Positions 8,335 through 16,455 of a stretch of 29,966 nucleotides of DNA are shown piece after piece (the first letter of the stretch is position 1; the number at the start of each line of letters is the position of its first letter). The translations under genes and the position numbers were made by a program. The DNA lies in NCBI GenBank assembly GCA_937901905.1, contig CALDIF010000014.1:1-29966 (forward strand), in the 5' to 3' direction. This DNA comes from an uncultured Porphyromonadaceae bacterium. GTDB lineage: Bacteria; Bacteroidota; Bacteroidia; Bacteroidales; Muribaculaceae. The notes under the pieces are model-generated. The model saw nothing but the letters and a program-made list of their open reading frames with translations, did not search any database and had not been told where the DNA came from.

Positions 8335-9999
8335 TCACTTCTCGGGTTCCACAACCTTGAGACGATCGCCACTCCCCTCAGCGACAACACGATAATACAT
8401 CGGTGAATAGCCACCGAACACCGGTTGAACCGGCAACCCCGCTTGGTTGCGCTCAAAATGTCCGTCTTTCTCTTTCTTGATATTTCCGTCAAGGTACTTG
8501 ACAAGCAGATATTCACCTAATGCGCGGTATCGGGCGGTTGCACCGTTAGCGGCATTGATGCTGCGGTTGCACAACAAGGTCACAGCCGCTGCCCTATCGG
8601 CGGTTTCAAGCGCAGCGAGTGCATCGGCTTCCACAATAGGTTGAGTCGCCTCAAACTCATCTTCAATAGCGGTCTGCACGCGTCTAATGTCACCTATCAT
8701 CTGTGAGTAGCGTGCGTAGGCTTGATTTGCCACCCAATTATTGACCCAAAAGGCACTATCCCAATTCAGCGTCAACAGGTCGGCCGTGCCGGGAGCGTAG
8801 GAACGCGGTGCCTCGGTCAAACAACAGTACATAGGCACAAAAACCGCTGTGTTGGCATCATCGACACCGAACCATATCACACCACCCACTTCATCGGGCA
8901 ACCACGAACGCATTTGCGATACAAACACCCAACCTGTTTGTTGGGTTGCAATAGCACGTTCCATACAGTAGGTCACACTATCGACGACAAATTCCATCGG
9001 TCTCCAACGGTAAGGGACATCGTAGGCGGTCTTAGCCCCCGGGTCAACCGTCATGTCAAACGGGGTGCCTTCGAAGTGGTCGCGCATCATATTTTGTAAA
9101 TCACGAACACCGATTTTGCAGTCCGGTTTGACGAACAGAGGCATTATCTCGGCATCGCGTTTGCCGTTGATAAAAGGCAGATAACGATCCATGCCGGTTG
9201 CGAAACGGTTGAAGTACGACCACACGCGAGCATCACAGCCACGCAGTGTACCGAAGTCGGCAGGCGAATATGTCGCCGAGAAGTCAAACTCCTCGTCTTT
9301 ACCGTTAAAATAGCCCATCTTGCGAGCGAACGAGATTACGTCATCACTATATAAGCAATTAGCCTTATCGTTCAATGGGAAACGATGAATGCGCGACTGA
9401 TTGGCATGTCCGGCTATACAATCGTCAGGCACACGCATCGCCACCCATACGGCACCTTTCTCCTTAGCACCCTTGCCGATGAGATCCATTATCCACACCT
9501 CATCGGGGTCGCCAAACGAGAATGACTCGCCCTCGCTGCAATAACCGTAATCATTGATTAGTTGTACAAACACATCTATTGCTTCACGAGCGGTGCGGGC
9601 GCGTTGTAAGGTGACGTAAATGAGGCTGCCGTAGTCCATTATATCCTCGGCGGTGTGCTCACACAATTCCTCACGTCCGCCGTAAGTACTCTCGGCTATA
9701 GTCAGTTGATGCTCATTGATGTTGCCTACCACATTGTAGGTGTGGGCAACTTCGGGTATTTCACCGAGCACAGTGCCGGTGTCCCACTCGGTAATAACGC
9801 GCTTGTCACCCGGCTTGTGGTCGGCTGCCGGTAGGATTACCAATTCACCGTAGAGCGTGTGGGAATCGGCGGCGTAACTGATAAGGGTCGAGCCGTCGGT
9901 TGTCGCCTTCTTTCCCGCCACCAAATTGGTACAAGCCAGCGCACTTGTTCCGGCGGACAACAATGTCGTCACAACGATTATTTTAAGACAGTCATTCAT
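8335..9999 (-). CDS. C69 family dipeptidase, secreted
   Basis: 554 residues of the N-terminal-nucleophile C69 family (PepD-like), which cleaves dipeptides. A hydrophobic leader (LKIIVVTTLLSAGTSALA) ends directly before Cys23 in ACTNLVAGKKATTDGSTL, the expected nucleophile that becomes the N-terminus after processing. Other family blocks are NINEHQLTIAESTYGGREEL, GEIPEVAHTY, GDPDEVWIMDLIGKG, WVAMRVPDDCIAGHANQSRI and the later LPDEVGGVIWFGVDDA. The context ALA|C also resembles a lipobox, so the same Cys could be read as a lipoprotein signal by software; the catalytic reading is preferred. It probably degrades peptides in the periplasm. Its start overlaps the phosphopantetheinyl transferase stop by eight bases, indicating translational coupling. 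Confidence 0.9.
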   Translation of the reverse strand: MNDCLKIIVVTTLLSAGTSALACTNLVAGKKATTDGSTLISYAADSHTLYGELVILPAADHKPGDKRVITEWDTGTVLGEIPEVAHTYNVVGNINEHQLTIAESTYGGREELCEHTAEDIMDYGSLIYVTLQRARTAREAIDVFVQLINDYGYCSEGESFSFGDPDEVWIMDLIGKGAKEKGAVWVAMRVPDDCIAGHANQSRIHRFPLNDKANCLYSDDVISFARKMGYFNGKDEEFDFSATYSPADFGTLRGCDARVWSYFNRFATGMDRYLPFINGKRDAEIMPLFVKPDCKIGVRDLQNMMRDHFEGTPFDMTVDPGAKTAYDVPYRWRPMEFVVDSVTYCMERAIATQQTGWVFVSQMRSWLPDEVGGVIWFGVDDANTAVFVPMYCCLTEAPRSYAPGTADLLTLNWDSAFWVNNWVANQAYARYSQMIGDIRRVQTAIEDEFEATQPIVEADALAALETADRAAAVTLLCNRSINAANGATARYRALGEYLLVKYLDGNIKKEKDGHFERNQAGLPVQPVFGGYSPMYYRVVAEGSGDRLKVVEPEK

Positions 10000-10594
10000 C
10001 TCTTGCTATAGTTAGTGTTAATATACAATCTTTTACAGTTCGTGTCATGATGTCGTAAACGGTAGTTGCGCTATGTCCTACGCCACAGGTGATGCCGTCG
10101 GGCAATCGGTCTACTTGAAATGCCGTCATCAGCAATTTGCTGTTACCCTCGGCTTTGAACATCGCCTCCTTGGCAGTCCATGCGAGCAGTTGTTCATCAA
10201 TCGTGACAAAACGCTGTTGCTCGTCGTCATTCATGAAACGTTCAACCACTCGCGCCACCCTGTCGCTGCGATATTCTACATCAACGCCGTGACGGGCTTG
10301 TCGCGACACCGCCAACGCCACCAGACCTCGCGTGTGGCTGATGCTCACCCGAGCATCAAGGTCAGGCACAACCGGTGCTCCATCTGCGTCATGCTCGAGC
10401 CGCCGCACACCCACGGTTGCATTGAGCAATAAGCGTTCAACCGACATCTCGCTGCACCGTGCCACGCTACATGGCAATTCACCTAGTGTAATGCCTTCAC
10501 GCGTGCACAACATCGTCAACTCTTGCAATGACTCGGTGACGTGCCACAAGCTCACTGTCACGTTATCGAAAACTATGTCATCAAGTCGTGGCAT
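9992..10594 (-). CDS. 4'-phosphopantetheinyl transferase superfamily protein
   Basis: 200 residues. The family transfers the phosphopantetheine arm of CoA to a serine of carrier proteins. Family signatures are visible: SISHTRGLVALAVS at 84-97, the Mg-binding GVDVE (Asp104, Glu106), and LLAWTAKEAMFKAEG at 136-150. The length puts it with the Sfp/HetI group rather than the short AcpS type. The N-terminal lobe is less conserved. It overlaps gldE by three bases (ATGA), an arrangement I know from other Bacteroidales in which gldE is followed by this gene. No polyketide or nonribosomal peptide gene is nearby, so the substrate is unknown; ACP of fatty acid synthesis is one option. Confidence 0.85.
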   Translation of the reverse strand: MPRLDDIVFDNVTVSLWHVTESLQELTMLCTREGITLGELPCSVARCSEMSVERLLLNATVGVRRLEHDADGAPVVPDLDARVSISHTRGLVALAVSRQARHGVDVEYRSDRVARVVERFMNDDEQQRFVTIDEQLLAWTAKEAMFKAEGNSKLLMTAFQVDRLPDGITCGVGHSATTVYDIMTRTVKDCILTLTIARDE

Positions 10595-11940
10595 CAGGCA
10601 CGCTTAATTTCAACTTTCACCTTTTCAATGCGATATTTCATCACCTTGTTCACGGTGAAAGTCAGTGATCCGAGTGTCAATACTTCGCCCTCGCGCAAGA
10701 AGTCACCCTTGGCGGCAAGCAACAAACCGGCAAGTGTCTCGGCATCTTTAGCAGCGGTGCCGAGGTCACTCTCCTCAATATCGAGTGCTCTCGTGAAATC
10801 GGCAAGAGGGGTGAAACCGTCAAACAGGAAGACATCGGGTGCAAGCCGGGTGAAATACTTTTCCTCGGTGTCGTACTCGTCGTCAATATCACCTACAATC
10901 TCCTCAAGAACGTCCTCCAATGTCGCTATACCTTGAGTACAACCGAACTCATCAACGACGATTGCCACGTGCATCTTGCGCTTGCGGAAATCCTCCAACA
11001 GGTCGTCAAGCATGCGCGTCTCGGGCACGAAATAGGCGGGACGCATCAGGTTTTGCCAGCGAAATTTGTTATCACGTTTACCTATATAGGGCAGCAAGTC
11101 CTTGGCGTACAATATACCCTTGATGTTGTCGGGACTTCCGTCAAACACCGGCATGCGACTGTAACCGGTTTCGATAACGCGACGCACCACGTCTTCGAAC
11201 TTGTCTTCAAAGTCCAGGTCGACCACATCTACACGAGGTCGCATTATCTCGCTCACCGTCTTGTCACCGAAGGTTAAAATGCCTTTCAATATATTGGTGT
11301 CGTTGAGCGTTCCCGACGCGGCTGCGACTGCGAGAGCCGATTCCAAGTCCTTGGCAGACACCGGGCGCGGCTTGTCGTTCACGAAGCGGTTGACAAATTT
11401 CATGCCTCGCACCATAACGCGTGCAAACGGCGAAAACAACTTCACCGCTCCTTGTAGCGGAGCCGACACCAACGAGGCGAATGCCACGTTATAACTCTGA
11501 GCATATAACTTGGGTATAATCTCACCGAACAACAACACCAAGAATGTCATCACGACAGTACGCACAACGAAATTGACAACCGTACTGTTAAATACAAAAA
11601 TTTGGTTCATTGCGAAGTTGAGCATGATGACTATCATCACGTTGACAAGGTTATTGCCGATGAGGATAGTGGCAAGCAGTTTGTCGGGTTGCGAGAGCAG
11701 GCGCGACACGCGTTTTTTCACGGTCTCGTCTTCGATAGAGTCAATGTCCTCGTGTGTCAAAGAGAAATAAGCCAACTCCGAGCCACTGTTGAAGGCCGAT
11801 AATACCAAACCGAGCACAGCGACAACAATTGCCGCCACGCTACCCGGTGCAGGAATATTCACGGTAACGAAATTGGGTGTCGACAAGAGGGTCGACACGC
11901 TGTGTATCAACGAGATACACGATAACGGGTCAGGATCCAA
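10594..11940 (-). CDS. gldE: GldE/CorC-HlyC family membrane protein with CBS pair
   Basis: 448 residues. The N-terminal DUF21 (CNNM) membrane domain has hydrophobic segments at about 32-55, 93-115 and 122-145, with the motif SGSELAYFSLT. A CBS pair follows (IMRPRVDVVDLD; MHVAIVVDEFGCTQGIATLEDVLEEIVGDIDDEYD), and the C-terminal CorC/HlyC domain ends the protein. Family members are thought to move or sense Mg or other divalent ions; GldE was named from gliding Flavobacterium, but it is conserved in non-gliding Bacteroidales. No ATG exists between the upstream in-frame stop and the membrane domain, so the start is a TTG at 11940; the N-terminus MDPDPLS resembles that of relatives. It is the first gene of the overlapping gldE-PPTase-dipeptidase cluster. 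Confidence 0.85.
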   Translation of the reverse strand: MDPDPLSCISLIHSVSTLLSTPNFVTVNIPAPGSVAAIVVAVLGLVLSAFNSGSELAYFSLTHEDIDSIEDETVKKRVSRLLSQPDKLLATILIGNNLVNVMIVIMLNFAMNQIFVFNSTVVNFVVRTVVMTFLVLLFGEIIPKLYAQSYNVAFASLVSAPLQGAVKLFSPFARVMVRGMKFVNRFVNDKPRPVSAKDLESALAVAAASGTLNDTNILKGILTFGDKTVSEIMRPRVDVVDLDFEDKFEDVVRRVIETGYSRMPVFDGSPDNIKGILYAKDLLPYIGKRDNKFRWQNLMRPAYFVPETRMLDDLLEDFRKRKMHVAIVVDEFGCTQGIATLEDVLEEIVGDIDDEYDTEEKYFTRLAPDVFLFDGFTPLADFTRALDIEESDLGTAAKDAETLAGLLLAAKGDFLREGEVLTLGSLTFTVNKVMKYRIEKVKVEIKRA

Positions 11941-12011
11941 GTCTAAGTCCTTTTAATTAAACAATCACTGTACCGGTGAGGCACAGCCGGCATGATGCCC
12001 TAATGTGGCAA

Positions 12012-12027
12012 CAAAGTTACAAAATTA
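12012..12027 (-). promoter_or_regulatory. Candidate -7 elements for gldE
   Basis: On the minus strand there are two overlapping matches to TAnnTTTG: TAACTTTG (plus 12012-12019) and TAATTTTG (plus 12020-12027). They lie 72-87 bases before the gldE start. No convincing TTTG is seen 19-20 bases further upstream. Confidence 0.4.
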
Positions 12028-12062
12028 AAGCGAATAATGAATTATCAAGACAGAATAATGTG

Positions 12063-12257
12063 TCAATTTTGCTGACATGTCTCACCGCTATTGTCACCAC
12101 CCGGTGATAATTGTTCTTGACGGAGCGTACGTTCGCGCTGTCGGCGGGCGAGAATGTCGGTGAGTTGCTTGTGTAAAGCAGCACGATGCTTGCGCTCACG
12201 TTTCGCTTGTTGCTCGGTATATTCGAGCCAACGCCTTTCCAAATAGTTATCTGCCAT
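12063..12257 (-). CDS. Small charged protein of the MADNYLE type, unknown function
   Basis: 64 residues starting MADNYLERRWLEYTEQQAKR. Very rich in Arg, Lys, Gln and Glu with a heptad-like pattern between residues 8 and 48, so probably one long helix or coiled coil. Short proteins that begin MADN(Y/F)LE are common in Bacteroidales, often misannotated as dehydrogenase; no function is known to me. The frame is open back to 12446, but that part overlaps the divergent acetyltransferase gene and has no sign of coding. The ATG at 12257 follows a candidate promoter. gldE starts 122 bases downstream, so read-through is possible. Confidence 0.65.
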   Translation of the reverse strand: MADNYLERRWLEYTEQQAKRERKHRAALHKQLTDILARRQRERTLRQEQLSPGGDNSGETCQQN

Positions 12258-12298
12258 TGTCGAAGTGCTATAACCCACTTGATTAACTTTAATTATCG

Positions 12299-12336
12299 CA
12301 AAATTACAAAAAATCGGTAACAAATAACTAATTTTG
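12299..12336. promoter_or_regulatory. Divergent -7 elements between the small gene and the acetyltransferase
   Basis: TAATTTTG occurs on the plus strand at 12329-12336, directed at the acetyltransferase, and on the minus strand at 12299-12306, directed at the 64-residue gene. The plus-strand element ends four bases before ATG 12341, so its transcript would have almost no leader. The -33 elements are weak: the minus-strand TTTG at 12321-12324 is closer than usual. Confidence 0.4.
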
Positions 12337-12340
12337 CAAC

Positions 12341-12865
12341 ATGAAAGAGTTGTTGACAGGAGAACAAGTTCACTTGCGCGCATTAGAGCCGACCGATATC
12401 GACACTGTGCTGGCATGGGAGAATGACACCACGTCGTGGGACACAAGCGACACTGTGGCTCCTATGTCGCGCGCTACCCTATGGCAGTATTTGCAGGACT
12501 ATGTTGCCGACATCTATCGTCAAGGTGAGTTGCGCTTGATTATTGAACACAACACGACACGTGATATTATCGGCATGGTGGAACTGCGTGACTTCAGTGC
12601 GCTCAACAATCGTGCCGAAGTAGGCGTGTTCATTGCACCGCAATGGCGTGGCGAGCGATATGCCACACAAGCAATGAGTCTGACTGTCGATTATGCCGGC
12701 GAATACCTCGGGATACGCAGCCTTTATTGTTACGTCCCTGTAGACAACGTTGCGAGCGAACGAATGTTGACGGCTTGCGGTTTCGAGCCCATAGGCACGT
12801 TGCATTCTTGGATACGTCGCGGCAATGTTTATCGTGATGCGGTCATCATGCAACTCGTTTTATAG
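12341..12865 (+). CDS. GNAT family N-acetyltransferase (RimJ/SpeG-like)
   Basis: 174 residues. The N-terminal LTGEQVHLRALEPTDIDTVLAWEND is the usual opening of RimJ/RimL/SpeG-type acetyltransferases, and the acetyl-CoA-binding motif A is QWRGERYATQAM at 101-112. The end (VDNVASERMLTACGFEPIGTL) is the conserved NxxSxxxxxxxGF block. Such enzymes acetylate protein N-termini, polyamines or small amines; the substrate cannot be read from the sequence. A start at 12341 is the only sensible ATG and gives a typical N-terminus. It is followed after 49 bases by the aspartate kinase on the same strand. Confidence 0.85.
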   Translation: MKELLTGEQVHLRALEPTDIDTVLAWENDTTSWDTSDTVAPMSRATLWQYLQDYVADIYRQGELRLIIEHNTTRDIIGMVELRDFSALNNRAEVGVFIAPQWRGERYATQAMSLTVDYAGEYLGIRSLYCYVPVDNVASERMLTACGFEPIGTLHSWIRRGNVYRDAVIMQLVL

Positions 12866-12914
12866 GGTTATCCCCTCTCAATTATAATTATCGGTAAATC
12901 AAGTCACACGAGAT

Positions 12915-13808
12915 ATGAAAGTACTGAAATTCGGAGGCACATCGGTCGGTTCGGTCGAGGGTTTGAACAATATCAAGCAAATTGTAAACGACAATGCCGA
13001 CAGTTTGATTGTTGTTGTCAGCGCGTTGTCGGGTGTCACCAATACCCTTGTTGAGATGACTCGCCTTGCAGCAAGTCATGATGCCGGTTACGAAGCGATG
13101 TTACCCGCATTGGTCAAGCGTCACGAGGACATTATCAATGTTGTAGTGCCTCGTGAGGGACGATTGTCGTGCATGCGCGTGGTCAACACGTTCGTCAACG
13201 AGAGTTTGAGCAACTCGTTAGGAGTGCTGATGGCTAACACCGAATTGAGCGATGAGTTGTATGAGGCGGTTAGTGATGCCATCGTGAGTCATGGCGAAAT
13301 TTTATCAAGTGCCATCGTGTCGTTGATGCTTAAAAACAGCAAACCTCACTTTGCACCGGCATTCATTCACACGACCGACGAAAACGGAAGTCGCATTGTC
13401 GATTGGGCATCAACCGAGAAACACGTGATCAAGGAATTCGCAGGAGACATGACACGCGTTCATGTGGTACAAGGTTTCATTGCAGCCGACAGTCAAACCG
13501 GTGTCAAGACCACGTTGGGTCGAGGCGGAAGCGACTATACGGCAGCCATTCTCGCTGCAATCTTACAGGCCGACTCTCTTGAAATTTGGACTGATGTCGA
13601 CGGTTTCTACGATAGTGACCCACGCACCAATCCCGACGCGCGCCTTATCGAGCGCATGACTTACGAGCAGGCTCAACGATTGTGTGACAATGGTGCAAAA
13701 GTAATTTATCCGCCGACCATAGCACCGGTGGCGATGCGTGGCATTGACGTATGGGTCAAAAACACTTTCAACCCTACGGCACCGGGCACGCTCATCACCG
13801 GGAAGTAA
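12915..13808 (+). CDS. Aspartate kinase, catalytic domain only (no ACT domains)
   Basis: Phosphorylates aspartate in the first step to lysine, threonine and methionine. The amino acid kinase domain is complete: KFGGTSV at 5-11, VVVSALSGVTNTL at 33-45, SHGEILSS at 125-132, TTLGRGGSDYTAA at 199-211 and WTDVDGFYDSDPR at 225-237, ending in FNPTAPGTLI. In usual monofunctional aspartate kinases (about 440 residues) two ACT domains follow; in bifunctional ThrA (about 810) ACT domains and homoserine dehydrogenase follow. Here the frame stops at residue 297 and the batE gene ends two bases later on the other strand, so no room or remnant for an ACT domain remains. Loss of feedback control is an inference. 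The N-terminus resembles the ThrA class. Confidence 0.9.
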   Translation: MKVLKFGGTSVGSVEGLNNIKQIVNDNADSLIVVVSALSGVTNTLVEMTRLAASHDAGYEAMLPALVKRHEDIINVVVPREGRLSCMRVVNTFVNESLSNSLGVLMANTELSDELYEAVSDAIVSHGEILSSAIVSLMLKNSKPHFAPAFIHTTDENGSRIVDWASTEKHVIKEFAGDMTRVHVVQGFIAADSQTGVKTTLGRGGSDYTAAILAAILQADSLEIWTDVDGFYDSDPRTNPDARLIERMTYEQAQRLCDNGAKVIYPPTIAPVAMRGIDVWVKNTFNPTAPGTLITGK

Positions 13809-13810
13809 CA

Positions 13811-14599
13811 CTACGGACGCTGCACTGCCGTTGCAGGTAACCACGCGCGGCTTACGGTAGCGCGTGGATGTTCTATCGCGTACCAACGAACAGTATCGGC
13901 ATCAACACTGTCAACAAGCAACACACGCGTGCCGGGTTTGAGCGACAGCACAACCTGTGAACTGTCGGTCACCTCGCGGGGCACCGCATTAAGACGTGTG
14001 CCCGTCGCGGTTATCACAGCGAAGCGATGACGCGATGTGACATCGTGAACTTGCGCTGCCATCACGTTGAGCAACACACACATGATGAGCGACACTAATG
14101 CTGCAAAAAAGCCGACCTTACGCATCACAACATTTTCCGAGACGAAATACACGGCAATACCGACAAGGATAAGGAAAAATGTCACGACAGCCCACACGGC
14201 GTAGGTGTCGCCCGAGTGAGAAAACATCAGTCGTTTGAACGACGCTATCACATAGTGATCCGAAGCGAAAGCGTCATCTGTCAGCGAGGCACGTTCACGC
14301 GTGATTTTCAATGCGTCTTTCGCGTCGTTGTTCGATGGGTCAAGCATCAATGCCCGCTCGAAACAGGTAACGGCAAGCGGTATATTGTTCAAACGGTAAT
14401 AATTGGCTCCTATGTTATAACACAACTGCGAGGACGTGCCCTCGCGCTCAATCGTCAACAATGTGTCAAGCGCATTGTTATACATGCGATTGTTGTAGTC
14501 GACCTCCACGCTGTCGAGTGTGGCTCTGATGTCTGTAACCGATGCCGTTGCCACGAGTGACATCACGGCTGACACTATTATACTGATGATGCTTTTCAT
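13811..14599 (-). CDS. batE: BatE: TPR and SH3-like membrane protein of the Bat operon
   Basis: 262 residues: signal peptide at 1-19, a TPR region at about 55-100 (YNIGANYYRLNNIPLAVTCFERALMLDPSN), two transmembrane helices at 133-153 and 160-181, and a C-terminal SH3-like domain at about 195-260 with GTRLNAVP and GTRVLLVD. This domain order is that of BatE in Bacteroides. It is the last gene of the Bat operon and its start overlaps the batD stop (ATGA). The family is linked to aerotolerance and envelope stress; the biochemical role is not established. It ends convergently, two bases from the aspartate kinase stop. Confidence 0.85.
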   Translation of the reverse strand: MKSIISIIVSAVMSLVATASVTDIRATLDSVEVDYNNRMYNNALDTLLTIEREGTSSQLCYNIGANYYRLNNIPLAVTCFERALMLDPSNNDAKDALKITRERASLTDDAFASDHYVIASFKRLMFSHSGDTYAVWAVVTFFLILVGIAVYFVSENVVMRKVGFFAALVSLIMCVLLNVMAAQVHDVTSRHRFAVITATGTRLNAVPREVTDSSQVVLSLKPGTRVLLVDSVDADTVRWYAIEHPRATVSRAWLPATAVQRP

Positions 14600-16455
14600 T
14601 GGATTTTCACTTTATTAAGACGCTCAATCACGTCGGCGGCACGCGAGAGGTGTGTGTCGGCATTGTCCATGTCACCTCGGGGCGAGTACTGTTCGAGTTG
14701 ACAATCGTCAAGCAAGGACAAGGTGTCAGCGATCAAGTTGTCGGTTACGGCATGATCGCGCAGTGTCATCTCGATATTGTCGCGATTGAGCACCGACATC
14801 GGCATGGAGAGTTTGTCACTGATGAAACCCCACAACGCGCCTAATAACTCTGCATAGAATTCGGAGTGTTTGCCCGATTGTGATGCCAATGCGGTAGCGC
14901 GCTTCAGTCGTTTACCGGCGACACGCCCCGCACGCACACGGCGTAACAACAAGAGGTCGGAATGCAGTTGCAGATGTTTGCGATAAACTCGTGCCAAAAT
15001 CCCGGCAACAATAAGTGGCAACAAGTAACACAACCAATAACCGACACTACCCCACCACTGTTTGTGCCGATTGTTCAACGACTCGATGTCAACGTGTTGC
15101 AACGGTGCTATATCAATGTGTCCCATTCGCTCGCTTGACGACGGTGTTCCCTTGCCTTGTTCCACATTGAGCAGATGCTCGCCTACAGGCACAGTGACAT
15201 ATTGTCCCGATTCGGGATTAAAGTAGGAAAATTCTGTCGCGGGGATAGTGAAGCGTCCGGCAAACTGAGGAATGAAGGTGTAAGCCGTCGAACTTGTTCC
15301 GGTCACGTTGGCACCGGTGACACTCGCGTTAACGTCGGTTGCGGGTTCGTACACGTCAAATTGATCGGGCAGTGCAATTTCGGGGGCTTTGATGTACTTG
15401 ATGTTGCCTGTTCCCGTGATTTTCAAGGTCAATGTGGCAGCACTATAAGTCTTGAGATTATCGGGTTTGAGCGAAGTTGTGATGTCAAATTTACCCACGG
15501 CTCCGGTGAACGATGTCGGCTTCGGTTCGGGCAGGGGCAAGATATTGACGGTCGCCGAGTTGCTTGTCACGTGCAGACTACGTTCTACCGGTTCGCGCAT
15601 AGTGCCGAACAAGGTGCGATAGGATACAAACTGTACTGCTGTCACGTCATACTCCCCCGATGTAATCTTTAATTGACCGGATTGCTGCGGATAAAGAATA
15701 CAATGCTTCAGCACCGCGACGTGATACTGCTGTCCGTTATAAGTTTCCACATTATCCAGACTGGGTTGCCGGTCTATCTCCTCAATCAGGAAACCGTCGA
15801 ACGACGGCTGTTTGTTCACCATGAATTCCGAAATACCATACTTGGTGTACAACTTGATTGTACACACCACGGCTTGCTGCTCGTACACACGTGGTTTGGA
15901 CATATCAATGCGGACAAACAGGTCATTTGCACTGACACCGTGGTCGGCTTCTTGTGAGTCAATGTCGTCTATCGAGACGCGAGGCTGACGTTGTTGTTGA
16001 CCTTGTTGACCTTGTTGACCTTGTTGACCGCTGTTATTGCCTCCGTTGTCTGCGGCGGTTACCGTGATGTTAATCGGCCGTGTGGTCAAGCGCTTTCCAC
16101 CCACAGTCACGGCTGCAGCACCAATATTGATTGTGCCGGTTGACTCGGCCTTGTAGGTCATGGTGTAGGTCACTGATGTAGATGAAGTTGATTTACCGTT
16201 GATAATGCTCATTGAATAGGAAGACGAGGTTGCGGGACCGAAGATAAGTTTCGCACCGGTCACCTCGGGTGCTTCAAAATTGCTACCCTCACCGTTTTCC
16301 AACTTGAATGCGACACGAAACTTCTCGCCTTCAGCCACTTGGCGAGGCGCATTGGCACTGAAAGTTGCCGCTGTGACCGTCATCACCGCCAACAACGACA
16401 CTATGATTGCAAATATACGATGTTTCATTAATCTCGTGCTACGTTTTGTCACCAT
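14596..16455 (-). CDS. batD: BatD: periplasmic beta-sandwich membrane protein
   Basis: 619 residues. A signal peptide (IFAIIVSLLAVMTVTA) is followed by repeated Ig-like beta-sandwich segments typical of BatD (oxygen-tolerance) proteins, e.g. QVAEGEKFRVAFKLEN, VYEQQAVVCTIKLYT and KTYSAATLTLKITGTGNIK. A transmembrane helix lies at about 471-490 and a cytoplasmic helical tail ends the protein. Between the first and second beta domains is a Gln/Gly-rich linker encoded by a 9-base tandem repeat. ATG 16455 overlaps batC by seven bases; an in-frame ATG at 16428 would give a shorter signal peptide and is equally plausible. It likely works with BatA and BatB at the inner membrane. Confidence 0.9.
   Translation of the reverse strand: MVTKRSTRLMKHRIFAIIVSLLAVMTVTAATFSANAPRQVAEGEKFRVAFKLENGEGSNFEAPEVTGAKLIFGPATSSSYSMSIINGKSTSSTSVTYTMTYKAESTGTINIGAAAVTVGGKRLTTRPINITVTAADNGGNNSGQQGQQGQQGQQQRQPRVSIDDIDSQEADHGVSANDLFVRIDMSKPRVYEQQAVVCTIKLYTKYGISEFMVNKQPSFDGFLIEEIDRQPSLDNVETYNGQQYHVAVLKHCILYPQQSGQLKITSGEYDVTAVQFVSYRTLFGTMREPVERSLHVTSNSATVNILPLPEPKPTSFTGAVGKFDITTSLKPDNLKTYSAATLTLKITGTGNIKYIKAPEIALPDQFDVYEPATDVNASVTGANVTGTSSTAYTFIPQFAGRFTIPATEFSYFNPESGQYVTVPVGEHLLNVEQGKGTPSSSERMGHIDIAPLQHVDIESLNNRHKQWWGSVGYWLCYLLPLIVAGILARVYRKHLQLHSDLLLLRRVRAGRVAGKRLKRATALASQSGKHSEFYAELLGALWGFISDKLSMPMSVLNRDNIEMTLRDHAVTDNLIADTLSLLDDCQLEQYSPRGDMDNADTHLSRAADVIERLNKVKIQ
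15994..16029. repeat. 9-base tandem repeat inside batD (GQQ linker)
   Basis: Four exact copies of ttgttgacc (plus strand), encoding repeated Gly-Gln-Gln on the minus strand. Being in frame, copy-number change would alter only linker length. Confidence 0.9.

Noticed and set aside
12258..12446. Upstream extension of the 64-residue minus-strand gene
   Set aside because: It overlaps the divergent acetyltransferase coding region and the promoter region and has no coding signs.
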